This document shows, piece by piece, positions 44,873 to 57,800 of a stretch of DNA of 64,000 nt; position 1 is the stretch's first letter; each line of letters begins with the position of its first letter. This DNA comes from Acholoe squamosa (Eukaryota > Annelida > Polychaeta > Phyllodocida > Polynoidae): positions 2,153,181 to 2,217,180 of the forward strand of contig OX439035.1 in assembly GCA_949317995.1 (NCBI GenBank), given 5' to 3'. A program made the translations under genes and the position numbers. The notes below the pieces were generated by a model that saw only the letters and a program-made list of their open reading frames with translations, was not told the origin of the DNA and did no database searches.

Positions 44873-45454
44873 ATCATCTAAAAGACCAGGGGCTGTGAAC
44901 TGTATATACTCATATATAAAATCTGTCTACAACATTATAAATGAAAACCTGGTGCTGACATAAGTGTACCTGTACATTAGTCAATAAAGCCATCTTGAAT
45001 CTTGAATTGAATCTATGGAAAATTGTCACACCTAGCCTGACCCCCCCCCCCTCCAGCGTGACGTCATTTGTGGAGAACCATTTATCATAAATTTTATGGA
45101 TGAGGAATCACTGACATTCAATTGATTTATCTTCTGTTTGTCAAGTTTATAATTATAGCATGTCCTGTGCCGGTGACTGACTCAGTGACTGTGTGCACTG
45201 GTATTTGGATCCTAGAACTTTTAATAACAGAAGTGTTCTTTGGTCCACGTGATGAGGCCCATGGCCTGGACTCATGTATTTGTACACTGTTTACACGCAG
45301 CCTTGGTTTTCCATCTGACAACGCTGACCTATATAGAAAACTACCTGCGTCATCAGCAGCCACCGCCCCCTCCCACCCGGCAGCAGAAACTCATGAATAT
45401 TCATCCCCAAGTTCCAACCCAGTTCAAGAAAGCAATGTCAGCAGCGCCGTTCCC

Positions 45455-45871
45455 TCTAATAGCCAATAGAAGCGCTATAAATACAACTCCGGCGAAGTTA
45501 TAACCATTTGCAAAATCTGACAGACCTTGCTATCGGAATGCCTCGGTAAACTTGCACAAAAATGAAGTAAATGTGGCCAGAACGTCGAGACGTTCAGCTT
45601 TCACTGGAGGCCGCCATTTTGGCTGTGAGTGCGGCTGCGCGGCGCGGTGTGTGCTGGGAAACGGCCCACGTGACCCGGCGTCAACCAATCAGCGCCCAGA
45701 CCCCCAGCACAGGTTGTTGTTTCATCGATGGTGGAGTGGACAGGACCGTCCAAGTCCCACCTTTCAATGGGTGTTTCCACGTATTTCTCATAAAATCAAG
45801 TCGACATTTTTTCACCAAATAACCCCCGCGTGCTGTGGAAGCTGCCGTGATTCGATAGAGAAGATTTGATC
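45455..45871 (+). promoter_or_regulatory. Putative ARID4 promoter and 5' UTR
   Basis: A CCAAT box (45463-45467) sits just before TATAAATA (45476-45483). Further down, a GC-rich, CpG-containing part holds a YY1-like GCCGCCATTTTGG (45610-45622), an E-box CACGTGAC (45667-45674) and a second CCAAT (45685-45692). The start ATG is at 45872. Motif positions are seen; use as the ARID4 promoter, and whether the TATA or the YY1/E-box cluster sets the start, is inference. Confidence 0.5.
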
Positions 45872-45874
45872 ATG
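45872..45874 (+). CDS. ARID4: ARID4 coding exon 1 (start codon only)
   Basis: The ATG is immediately followed by a gtaaag donor, so the coding part of exon 1 is the initiator methionine alone. Joined to exon 2 it gives [15 protein letters not shown], equivalent to the human M-KAADEPAYLTVGTDV. No other in-frame ATG precedes the Tudor-like region. Confidence 0.8.
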
Positions 45875-48800
45875 GTAAAGTATAGTTTTTGAGTCGTTTT
45901 CACTGTGGCCAGTTTGAGCGCGTATGGCGAATGTCATGTTGTCCAACGTAGTGAGTGAGGACCATGTTTTGAGCCTTGAGGACAACGTTTCGCTGAGATT
46001 AGATCAAGGCTTTGAAGTCAAATGTTTCTGGTTATTCTCAGAGTCAATGACCCTTCGTAGGTACACTGGGATCTGGATTTATGTCCGTATTGTGTGTTGA
46101 AGGAGGGAGAGAGTTAGGGCGTGAGTTCATTGTTCGTGGTCGGCTCGTGAGTCGGCCATGTTCCGTGATACAGACAGCTGACTGGGTCACCGCCAACACG
46201 TACCGACACACAGAGTGAAGAGGATCTCTGCTCTCCCTTCTCCTACAACAACTACATCTAGCAATGGCCACCACTCTCTCCTCTCTCCACATTTAAGAGC
46301 GAGTCCTCATATGAGTGACCCTACAATTTGGGTGTATGGAAAGGGAGGGAGACGTGTTGTGTATTCAAGTTGAAGTTGAGCACATAATTCGGGTGTGGAC
46401 TGGTCTGGGGGGAGGTGGGGGTGAAGTGCGTCACGATTTGGCAGCTGAATCACTGACATTCATAATTTTACTATTTTCACCGTGTCCTGGATGAAAGCAG
46501 AACGCATAGGCCGTAGTCTAGGCAACCAAATACACAGAGTCTGGGTCTAGACTCTATTTTGAATACTGATATTAACTAAACATTTCTCAAGCAGAATTAC
46601 TACAGAATTACGACAGACAGATCATGTTGTCTATTGGGATGAAACAAAAAAGAACAAAAAAACAAAAACAACAAAAAAAACCCACATAGGATCCTGGGAG
46701 AGTTAGGGTGTAAAATAAAACATAGTGACACTGGTATGGCCTACAACAAAATCTGGCTGACAACTTCATCTCTCTCCACCAATACACATTTGTAGAAGAC
46801 ATGTGTAGGGGCACGGTTTATGTCGAGTGTCTATAACTTACAGGTTGGTCAGCTACGGTACCCGAGTGGTAGTTGTCTTCAGAGAAGCCACTTTTCCTGG
46901 TTTAATACCAGGAATTCCTGGTTTTGATTCCAAGATTTCTGTATTAAATTATGTTAAATTCCTGGGAAAATGTGTCAAAAGTCCAGTTTTCCTGGATTTT
47001 GTCTGCCAGTGAGTGGCATCTCTGTGTCTTGTATGGTGGTGTTAGGTAGGCATGTCCAGAGGGCAGCACCTCTCCTCTTGCTTCGGTTCTTCGCCATTCA
47101 GTGTCACCAACTCTCCGAGCTTAAATTGGTGTGAGCTGGTTGGTAGACCATCCAAACTGCCTGTCTAGTAGCTATCGGACAGTAGGGAGAAGGCTGAGAG
47201 GTGTGGCCTAGCTGGTTGGCTGGTGAGCTAGTTGTCCAAACTCCCTGTCTAGTAGCTATCGGACAGTACGGAGAAGCTGGTTGGCTGGTGAGCTAGTTGA
47301 GAAAAAAATTACCATTTTAAATGGGGGAGGGGTTCTGACATACGTTTCTGATAATGTCTAATAAAAGGGGTGGACAAATCAGTTCCGATCCATTGTATCC
47401 ACTGGGCACAACATCAAATCAAAGCTGTGTCCAACAGGGAAATATTGCATGCACACCCTTCAACTCTATGTATAATCCTGGCCTGACAGTTGTGTCCACT
47501 AGACACAAATTGAAAAATAAGTTAAATATTTTTGTGTCCAGGGCACTGGACACAGGGATTTGTCGAACCCTGACAGAGTCTGTCCTTTAATGAGTGTGGA
47601 CGATTTACTATCCAAAAGGCAAATTTAAATATTGTTAAAACATTGATTAGTGTACCTCTTTCAATAACTTACTGTACGTTGTAAAATACTATCTGCACAT
47701 TGCTGTGAAGCCATATAGGCACTTCAGAGAAATCCACTTTTTTGTCATTTCATTTATAAGCAATAATTTACAATAAGATGTATGGTTTCCAGGGGGGGGG
47801 GGGGAGGAGCCGCTGGTACTACTGGTCGGCACTGAGATCAGTGCCAAGTATTGCAATGCATTTATATACACAGTAATTTATGTTACCCTGTAATGTTATG
47901 TCATTGTACACAGGCGGGGGAGGAGCCGCTGGTACTACCGGTGGGCACCGAGGTCAGTGCCAAGTACCGCGGCGCATTCTGTGAGGCTAAGGTCAAGAAG
48001 ATCGTCAAATTAGTCAAGTGCAAGGTATGTATCAAGACTTATTTATGAGAATAATCTCCGCTCTGTAGATATTTTGCTCTGAGCACGCACTAATCTCTGC
48101 AGTTACCTTCCTTCACACATGAGAAAGCGCTAGATTCTGGCAATTATGCATTTTGATGAAAACTATATTAGTTTTGATCTAATCAACCCCATAGGCAATG
48201 CAATAAATGTCTAACAAGTTCTGAAAGTTTTAGACGAAAACGTATTATTGGACAAAATCCTCACAGGCCCAAGAGCTATATTTTGTGTGGACACATGTCT
48301 GTGATGAGGATAGAAAAGCAGGAAGACAGTACTACTTTCACGCCTTCTTACACAAAAGGTTTCAATGTTTATGCAGAGAGCTAGTACGAGTGAATACAGC
48401 CCTGGTAAGTTACTCGCTATGATACCTGAATGCAGCCCTGGTGAGTTACTCACCAGCGGTGCACTCATTGACTGGACCAGAAGGAGGAGGAATATGGTAG
48501 CGAGTGGTCATCGTGATGCACAAGTGTTATGTGTTTGATAAGAGCGATGCTTTGTTGTAGGTGACGCTGTCAGAGCCGCGCTCCCAGATTGTGGTGTCAG
48601 ACGAAGATGTCCGAGGCACGCTTAAGGTAACGACTCTTTATCCTTTAGCATTTACGATACTTAAAGTAACAAAAGCACTAAGTAGTTATAAAATGTAAGG
48701 CTCTCTATGGAATTTGATACTGCCGTAAAGATTGTTTGGGTAAATACAAAGTACCCATAGAAAGTCACAAATTCAAGATTGGAGATGATTTTGAAATAAG

Positions 48801-51800
48801 TGCTTTTGATAAGCATGGTTCTGATTCTTTGTAGTCTTTTAAGTAAAATACAACAAAATTAAGTTTCCAACTTGACTTATAAGAAATGGCATAAACTTTT
48901 GTTGTTGTCAGAACCTACAGTTTCGTTGCTATAGCATCTTCGTCAGGGTTCTTGATAGGCTTGTAACTTTGTGAAGCTGAATGGCAGGGCCCAAGGATAA
49001 TAATGATAGTGCTAAATTGAGATTAAGTGCCAAGAAGATAGCCTGAATATGTCACTTTACTCATTGTCGTTATTTTACAGCCGGGTGCCAAGGTGGAGGT
49101 AAAACACCCAGAGAGCGGTGTCTACGTGGAGGCCACGTTAAACAAGCTGACTGACTGCAGCATGTACACTGTCGGTATGCATGGCACGGTTATACTGTTT
49201 TTGTTCCTTTGTCTTAATTCTAGCCATTGTAGCGCTAGCCAGATTACACAAAAGAATTGTCCATGTTCCTTTGATGTGATATTAATCAATTTAGCGCTGG
49301 TCTGTCTACTCAAAGTGACACACAAACTGTTACTGATCACCTTCCCTTTTCGTAATATCAACCAAAGCAATGTTGGTCAGTAAACTCGCGAGAACTGCCA
49401 AGGATCAACCCCATAGTGTTTGCATGCTACATGAATATAGGCATTGCGTGTTGCACCATACTAGCCAAGAGCAATAGTGCGTTTTAGCACTATGGAGTAA
49501 AACAGTTATTAGTAAAATCAGAACACACACAAAAAAGAGAGAATTATTTCCAATGTGTAAATACCATCTAAAAAAGTATAGTTTAGTGTGGTTCAATACA
49601 AAATAAAAGTGAACTGTCAAAGTAAATGAGCTGTTGGTTTGTTTTCAGTTTTTGACGACAGTGATGAGAACACGTTACGGAGGACACAATTATGTCTGAA
49701 GGGAGAGAAACATTTTGTGAAGAGCGAGGTAAGTTCTACATACACAGGGAAGCTCTTTGTAAATGTTGTCTATGTTTAGAAAAAACAGTCACACATGGTT
49801 GCAAATTTGTACGCATCAAATGCCTTGAGGCACCCTGGTGATCTTTCATCAGGGCACAAAATAATGTCTCAAAAACGATTGTGTTTCATTATCAACTTTC
49901 ATTAGAGTTTATAAACAAGGCAAGCAGCATTAGAGTATTTCACTATTCTTATTTCAGACATTAGACCAGTTGCCGTTGACCCACCCTGAACATTTCGGCA
50001 CACCGGTAATGAAAGGTTATAAAGGAACCAAGCGCCGTCGGACCCCGACCGGCGGTGGGGTGTCTGACTCAGACTCAGAGAGCGAGGCATCAGAATGCAG
50101 CTCTCCCAGAAAACGGATTTACACAGGTCGGTTACGGGACCTGGTGGGTCGGGTTCTGTGTATGGAGATCGACGACCGTAAAAAGACAACGTGGGTCCCT
50201 GTACTCACCATTATACCCAGCGCTGCTGATATGGAGCTAAAGACGCGGGATCATCTCCTAGTCAAGTCCTTTAAGGACAGTCGTATGTAAGTGTGTTAGA
50301 TGTATGTATGTATTACATGTACCGGGGAAGTAGATATCTTCTGTCATACCCAGGGTTCTCCACAGAATGTAAAATCACACCGTAGAAAAAATCCTGCAGC
50401 AAGCTTGCATAAAATTTCATTTGGTAACACCCTAAGCCTTATGGTAGGCTAAATTTGGTTTTGTAGTCTCATTCATGACAGTGTGGGATTACAGATGGGA
50501 ATTTAACAAAGGAATTGAAAGTATTTTCATAAATATGGCCATAACTTCTGTTCTAATTGGCCGATTTGCAAAATTCAAAAACCTACATGAAGCTAAAATG
50601 ACATCGGCCGTGATTCTGAGATGAAATCACACTGGCGACAGTAAAAATCACACCGTCGGCCCACCGGCGTCATTACAGTGTGAGGAGAACCCTGATACCT
50701 TAGGTGTATAAAAAATGGCTAATATTGGACATTTTGTGTTGCTTTGATTGTATTGTAAATTTGTAAATCTTTAACCTTACAGTCACACAGTGGCACGTAA
50801 AGACACCAAGGAGTTTGTCCGAGACATGGCGATAAAGAATGAGGACAAGGCGTTAAAACCTGCCATGGAGAAGGCGCTGGCGTACTACGACAGCCGCGAC
50901 TTGCCGAGTAACTGGGACCGGGAGGAGCTGCTCGGTGTGGACAGTGAGGATGAAGAGGAGAGCGACGTGAGTGTCTCTATGTTTATCTCTTTTTCTGATT
51001 GTGCTTAACAAGAATGAGTTTTTTTCCAAAATCTTGGATATTGGAAGGTGAAGTGGGTCATTCTCGTGACAGATCCATTGAGAAAGTATTTTAATATTAG
51101 TGGGGGGGGGGCGAGATTTATACCTTAAACGGTATATATTTAATCTCAAATACCACCTAGTGGGGGTGGTTAAAAAACCATCTTAGATATACCCTCAAAA
51201 TCAAGTCCCGTGCATGACTTTAAGTTCTGTCACTTACTCAGTTTTTACTTGACCCTGTTTCATCCTTTTCCTGTTGATGTAGACGTCTGACGATGTACCA
51301 ACGGAAGAAAAGGATCACTTCGTAGCGCAGCTTTACAAGTTCATGGACGACCGAGGTGAGTAAAGAGACATCCTATAACAGTATAATGGCTGGTGATGCA
51401 TTAGTGTAGTATGCCCATTGGTTCCATGAATGCAGCCCTGGTGAGTCAAGGAGGGTCGGCACGATTCTCGACCATGTAGTATCATGCTGACCCTATGTGG
51501 TTGGTGCACTCCCAGGGGGTCTGTATGATGCCCCAATGAAGTACTGGTAAGCAAACAGTGCCACGTGCTCTAACATTTCGCTTTTATATTCCCCCCGTAC
51601 AGACACACCGATCAACAAGCCTCCGTCCATCGGCACCCACGACCTGAATCTGTACAGGCTTTTCATGCTGGTCCGCAACCTGGGCGGATATAACAAGGTA
51701 TCGATACACTATCTTTCACACTCTACATCCCCTATTGAGACTGGGTAGTTTTCTGATTTGTAAAACTCTGGTCCTGAACTTGTTTGGCTATAACCAGGGA

Positions 51801-54800
51801 TGTAAGTTTTCAGAATTTTGTCTGATTTCAGAATTTTTTTTAACCAGACGTGTCTAATAGATTTAACCAAATTCCCTTTCTTGCATCAAAGTTTTGTTAA
51901 TGTTTTACAACAAATGCAGGATTTCTAAATGTGTTGTCAGAACTTTTCAGACAGACTGACTTAGATCCCTGTATAACAGTAACGACACTATTTGTCTCAC
52001 TTGACGTACCCTGTAAGAGCAATTCAATCTGTATAAACAGTGGTTCGATATAACAGTAACGACACTATTTGTCTCACTTGACGTACCCTGTAAGAGCAAT
52101 TCAATCTGTATAAACAGTGGTTCGATATAACAGTAACGACACTATTTGTCTCACTTGACGTACCCTGTAAGAGCAATGTCAATCTGTATAAACAGTGGTT
52201 TGATATAACAAAGTAACGACACTATTTGTCTCACTTGACGTACCCTGTAAGAGCAATGTCAATCTGTATAAACAGTGGTTTGATATAACAAAGTAACGAC
52301 ACTATTTGTCTCACTTGACGTACCCTGTAAGAGCAATGTCAATCTGTATAAACAGTGGTTTGATATAACAAAGTAACGACACTATTTGTCTCACTTGACG
52401 TACCCTGTAAGAGCAATTCAATCTGTATAAACAGTGGTTCGATATAACAGTAACGACACTATTTGTCTCACTTGACGTACCCTGTAAGAGCAATTCAATC
52501 TGTATAAACAGTGGTTCAATATAACAAAGTAAGGACACTATTTGTCTCACTTGACGTACCCTGTAAGACCAATGTCAATCTGTATAAACAGTGGTTCGAT
52601 ATAACAAAGTAACGACACTATTTGTCTCACTTGACGTACCCTGTAAGACCAATGTCAATCTGTATAAACAGTGGTTCGATATAACAAAGTAACGACACTA
52701 TTTGTCTCACTTGACGTACCCTGTAAGAGCAATGTCAATCTGTATAAACAGTGGTTCGATATAACAGTAACGACACTATTTGTCTCACTTGACGTACCCT
52801 GTAAGAGCAATTCAATCTGTATAAACAGTGGTTCGATATAACAAAGTAACGACACTATTTGTCTCACTTGACGTACCCTGTAAGACCAATGTCAATCTGT
52901 ATAAACAGTGGTTCGATATAACAAAGTAACGACACTATTTGTCTCACTTGACGTACCCTGTAAGACCAATGTCAATCTGTATAAACAGTGGTTCGATATA
53001 ACAAAGTAACGACACTATTTGTCTCACTTGACGTACCCTGTAAGACCAATGTCAATCTGTATAAACAGTGGTTCGATATAACAAAGTAACGACACTATTT
53101 GTCTCACTTGACGTACCCTGTAAGAGCAATGTCAATCTGTCTAAACAGTGGTTCGATATAACAAAGTAACGACACTATTTGTCTCACTTGACGTACCCTG
53201 TAAGAGCAATTCAATCTGTATAAACAGTGGTTCGATATAACAAAGTAACGACACTATTTGTCTCACTTGACGTACCCTGTAAGAGCAATGTCAATCTGTA
53301 TAAACAGTGGTTCAATATAACAAAGTAAGGACACTATTTGTCTCACTTGACGTACCCTGTAAGAGCAATTCAATCTGTATAAACAGTGGTTCGATATAAC
53401 AAAGTAACGACACTATTTGTCTCACTTGACGTACCCTGTAAGAGCAATGTCAATCTGTCTAAACAGTGGTTCGATATAACAGTAACGACACTATTTGTCT
53501 CACTTGACGTACCCTGTAAGAGCAATGTCAATCTGTATAAACAGTGGTTCAATATAACAAAGTAAGGACACTATTTGTCTCACTTGACGTACCCTGTAAG
53601 AGCAATGTCAATCTGTATAAACAGTGGTTCAGTATAACAAAGTAAGGACACTATTTGTCTCACTTGACGTACCCTGTAAGAGCAATTCAATCTGTATAAA
53701 CAGTGGTTCAATATAACAAAGTAAGGACACTATTTGTCTCACTTGACGTACCCTGTAAGAGCAATGTCAATCTGTATAAACAGTGGTTCAATATAACAAA
53801 GTAAGGACACTATTTGTCTCACTTGACGTACCCTGTAAGAGCAATTCAATCTGTATAAACAGTGGTTCGATATAACAAAGTAACGACACTATTTGTCTCA
53901 CTTGACGTACCCTGTAAGAGCAATGTCAATCTGTCTAAACAGTGGTTCGATATAACAGTAACGACACTATTTGTCTCACTTGACGTACCCTGTAAGAGCA
54001 ATGTCAATCTGTATAAACAGTGGTTCAATATAACAAAGTAAGGACACTATTTGTCTCACTTGACGTACCCTGTAAGAGCAATGTCAATCTGTATAAACAG
54101 TGGTTCAGTATAACAAAGTAACGACACTATTTGTCTCACTTGACATACCCTGTAAGAGAAATGTCAATCTGTATAAACAGTGGTTCGATATAACAGTAAC
54201 GACACTATTTGTCTCACTTGACGTACCCTGTAAGAGCAATGTCAATCTGTATAAACAGTGGTTTGATATAACAGTAACGACACTATTTGTCTCACTTGAC
54301 GTACCCTGTAAGAGCAATGTCAATCTGTCTAAACAGTGGTTCGATATAACAAAGTAACGACACTATTTGTCTCACTTGACGTACCCTGTAAGAGCAATGT
54401 CAATCTGTATAAACAGTGGTTCGATATAACAGTAACGACACTATTTGTCTCACTTGACGTACCCTGTAAGAGCAATGTCAATCTGTATAAACAGTGGTTC
54501 GATATAACAAAGTAACGACACTATTTGTCTCACTTGACGTACCCTGTAAGAGCAATGTCAATCTGTATAAACAGTGGTTCGATATAACAGTAACGACACT
54601 ATTTGTCTCACTTGACGTACCCTGTAAGAGCAATGTCAATCTGTCTAAACAGTGGTTCGATATAACAAAGTAACGACACTATTTGTCTCACTTGACGTAC
54701 CCTGTAAGAGCAATGTCAATTTGTCTAAACAGTGGTTCGATATAACAAAGTAACGACACTATTTGTCTCACTTGACGTACCCTGTAAGAGCAATGTCAAT

Positions 54801-57800
54801 CTGTATAAACAGTGGTTCGATATAACAGTAACGACACTATTTGTCTCACTTGACGTACCCTGTAAGAGCAATGTCAATCTGTCTAAACAGTGGTTCGATA
54901 TAACAAAGTAACGACACTATTTGTCTCACTTGACGAACCCTGTAAGAGCAATGTCAATTTGTCTAAACAGTGGTTCGATATAACAAAGTAACGACACTAT
55001 TTGTCTCACTTGACGTACCCTGTAAGAGCAATTCAATCTGTATAAACAGTGGTTCGATATAACAAAGTAACGACACTATTTGTCTCACTTGACGTACCCT
55101 GTAAGAGCAATGTCAATCTGTATAAACAGTGGTTCAATATAACAAAGTAAGGACACTATTTGTCTCACTTGACGTACCCTGTAAGAGCAATGTCAATCTG
55201 TATAAACAGTGGTTCGATATAACAAAGTAACGACACTATTTGTCTCACTTGACGTACCCTGTAAGAGCAATGTCAATCTGTATAAACAGTGGTTCAATAT
55301 AACAAAGTAAGGACACTATTTGTCTCACTTGACGTACTCTGTAAGAGCAATGTCAATCTGTCTAAACAGTGGTTCGATATAACAAAGTAACGACACTATT
55401 TGTCTCACTTGACGTACCCTGTAAGAGCAATGTCAATCTGTCTAAACAGTGGTTCGATATAACAAAGTAACGACACCATTTGTCTCACTTGACGTACCCT
55501 GTAAGAGCAATGTCAATCTGTATAAACAGTGGTTCGATATAACAAAGTAACGACACTATTTGTCTCACTTGACATACCCTCAAAGAGCAATGTCAATCTG
55601 TCTAAACAGTGGTTCGATATAACAAAGTAACAACACACTCAGCCTTTGTATACTTGTCATGAGCCCAGTCTTTTTGTAATTCTTTTTGTCAAAATGTGCT
55701 AACATTTTTCCAGTCTACTCCCCAGTTCAGGGTTTTAATACATACCATAAATCAAGAAATTAGGCCCCATCAGGGTAATGGATATCCTCATAAACTGACC
55801 CAAGTTCATGACTGAGATGTGTTTATGAGCAGCTTTCCACTCTACTTAGCATGCTTGTATAAATCTAGCTGAAACATTTGCTACCTGTCCTCACCCCATG
55901 GCATATGTGTGCATTCTGTGCCCAACGAAACCACGTCCAAAGTCTCACGCATGTCACAAGTACCAGAAATGTAAGGCAGGCAGCTCTTACACAAAAAAGC
56001 TTGAGATGAGGCCAGGACACATGTCCAAATTGGTTGCTATAGGTTGAATGCATTGCTAAACCTACTACCCTTGAAATGTATGTCTGAGCTGTGGTCATGT
56101 TTTAAGATTCCTTGACTGAGGGCTTATGTAAATTGTTGCTTGTTGCAGGTTACAAACTTAATGAAATGGAAAATGGTTTACTCAAAGATGAATCTACCGG
56201 CCTCGACCAATGCGTACAACCAGATAAAGACCGCTTACAAAAAGTAAGTCGAAATAATCACAGAGATGTAAGTTGTCAGGGATTTCCCTGAAAATAAGGA
56301 ATTCAAAAATGTTGAAATGTAGTCTGAATAGGGATATCCAGGGTCTTCAGGGACAGAATTTATTCACAGCCTTCTTTCCCTGGTCATTTCCTTCACACAG
56401 ACCCAGTCCTCAGTTGTATTTTCAACTAGGGACTCCACTAAGCCCCATTGATGTAAGCAGAGGGACTCACTGGTCCAGGGGAGACTCTGGGCAGGGAATC
56501 TCAGGGGCAGACCCTCCCAGAGAGAAAAGAAGGGAATGCTGCTCTCTGATTGGTCTAAAATCATCAGTCAGCAACATAGTACAATTGTTTAACACCAGGG
56601 GGTGCCATGATGTTGTGCTGGTCAGAGTCTGCCCTGAACACTCTGCTTATATACCAGGGGTGCTGCCAACTCTCCCAGTGTCGCGATAACAGCTTTTCAG
56701 GGATTTTCCCAGTACCTGACTTACATCTCTGTAATCATGCTTTAGATGAGGCTGATTCTTAAAATGGAGAACTTGTCTGACCAGTCGATTCTGCTTAAGT
56801 TTTTTAGTCACTTGTGATGTGTTCGTATACAATGTACTTTAGACACCCTTGGACCTTTAAAAGACTCCTCAGGTCTACAAATCTGTAGTCAACATAATGA
56901 ATGATTTAGCCCTGTCCCCTTAGGCCATGTTGAAAGAAAAAAAATCAAATCAGAATAAAACGGCCTTACTCACCAGGGCTACTTTGACCTGTGTTGATAA
57001 AAAAGGTTTTTGGCAACCCTGCTTCAGGTGTCATTGTTAAGGTAGTGGCTAGCCACTACCTTAATTACATCTATCTACCATCCAAAGTAGCCACAGAAAA
57101 TAATCCATGTATAGGCTTAGTCTGTAACTCACCCATGTTAAATCAATACACAACATAATGTAGGAGAGTGAATTGGTGGGGATCAGCCTTGGTCAATTCT
57201 GCTTTGTTCTATAGTAAGCAGAGGCTTTGTACTAAACTCATCCCATGTTCCAATATGGTGTGTTTCAGCTTGGAGACTTGGTGTCTTGACATATGAGTCA
57301 AGCTCCTAGTATAGATTATATCCAAAACTGCCATAGTATTTCAATATGCTATGTAATTGCTTGGAGATAGGCACAGAGCTCCTGTCACTCCCTTTGACAG
57401 CTTGGTCAAACCACCACACCTGTATGTACCCCCCACACACCTTCCCTAATGCCTATTATGGCCACAATCACTCCCTGGGCAGGCCTACACCTAATATGAA
57501 TTAGCTGTAGGTACTAGCACCCCACTATCAATATCCAAGGTCTAGCCATTTACAAAATCAGTGAAGAGCCTGGTGTAATTGTTTTCTCTCTCCCAGGGCA
57601 GATGATATGATGCATGAGTGCAACCCTACACATATAGCATATACATGTAGTACTACTAGTAGTGTAGCTCATCAATATTAGAGGGACACCACAAAATAAC
57701 CCTCTGCATGCAACATTATGTGTCATCAGTTAAACAATAAACCTTTATGTACATAGGCAGCCTGATGTTTCATTAATTAAACTAAGCACACCTTTACAGA

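Larger units (their letters stand above)
44275..45013 (+). mobile_element. LINE 3' end (5' truncated) with a nested SINE-like repeat
   Basis: The coding piece is followed by a 3' UTR, AATAAA at about 44984, and a TTGAATCTTGAATTGAATC tail, typical of CR1/L2-type non-LTR elements. The 185-bp repeat at 44688-44872 interrupts the UTR. Confidence 0.78.
40587..45454. other. Intergenic region between the zinc-finger gene and ARID4
   Basis: Composed mainly of the Harbinger nest (40993-42365), a hAT-like element (42614-42786), a GC-rich TA-flanked element (42845-43662), a damaged Harbinger-like element (43860-44157) and a LINE 3' end with a SINE-like insertion (44275-45013). No further gene. Confidence 0.65.

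Noticed and set aside
45122-45869. Several frames upstream of ARID4 (115, 87, 105 and 83 residues)
   Set aside because: They overlap each other in different frames across the GC-rich promoter and have no similarity or splice logic.
52311-54357. Frames such as [21 protein letters not shown] on the minus strand
   Set aside because: Read-through of the 77-80 bp satellite in ARID4 intron 9; identical frames recur because of the higher-order repeat.
56273-56689. 138-residue frame in ARID4 intron 10
   Set aside because: Lies wholly within a hAT-like element defined by inverted ends and a duplication, and has no recognisable domain.
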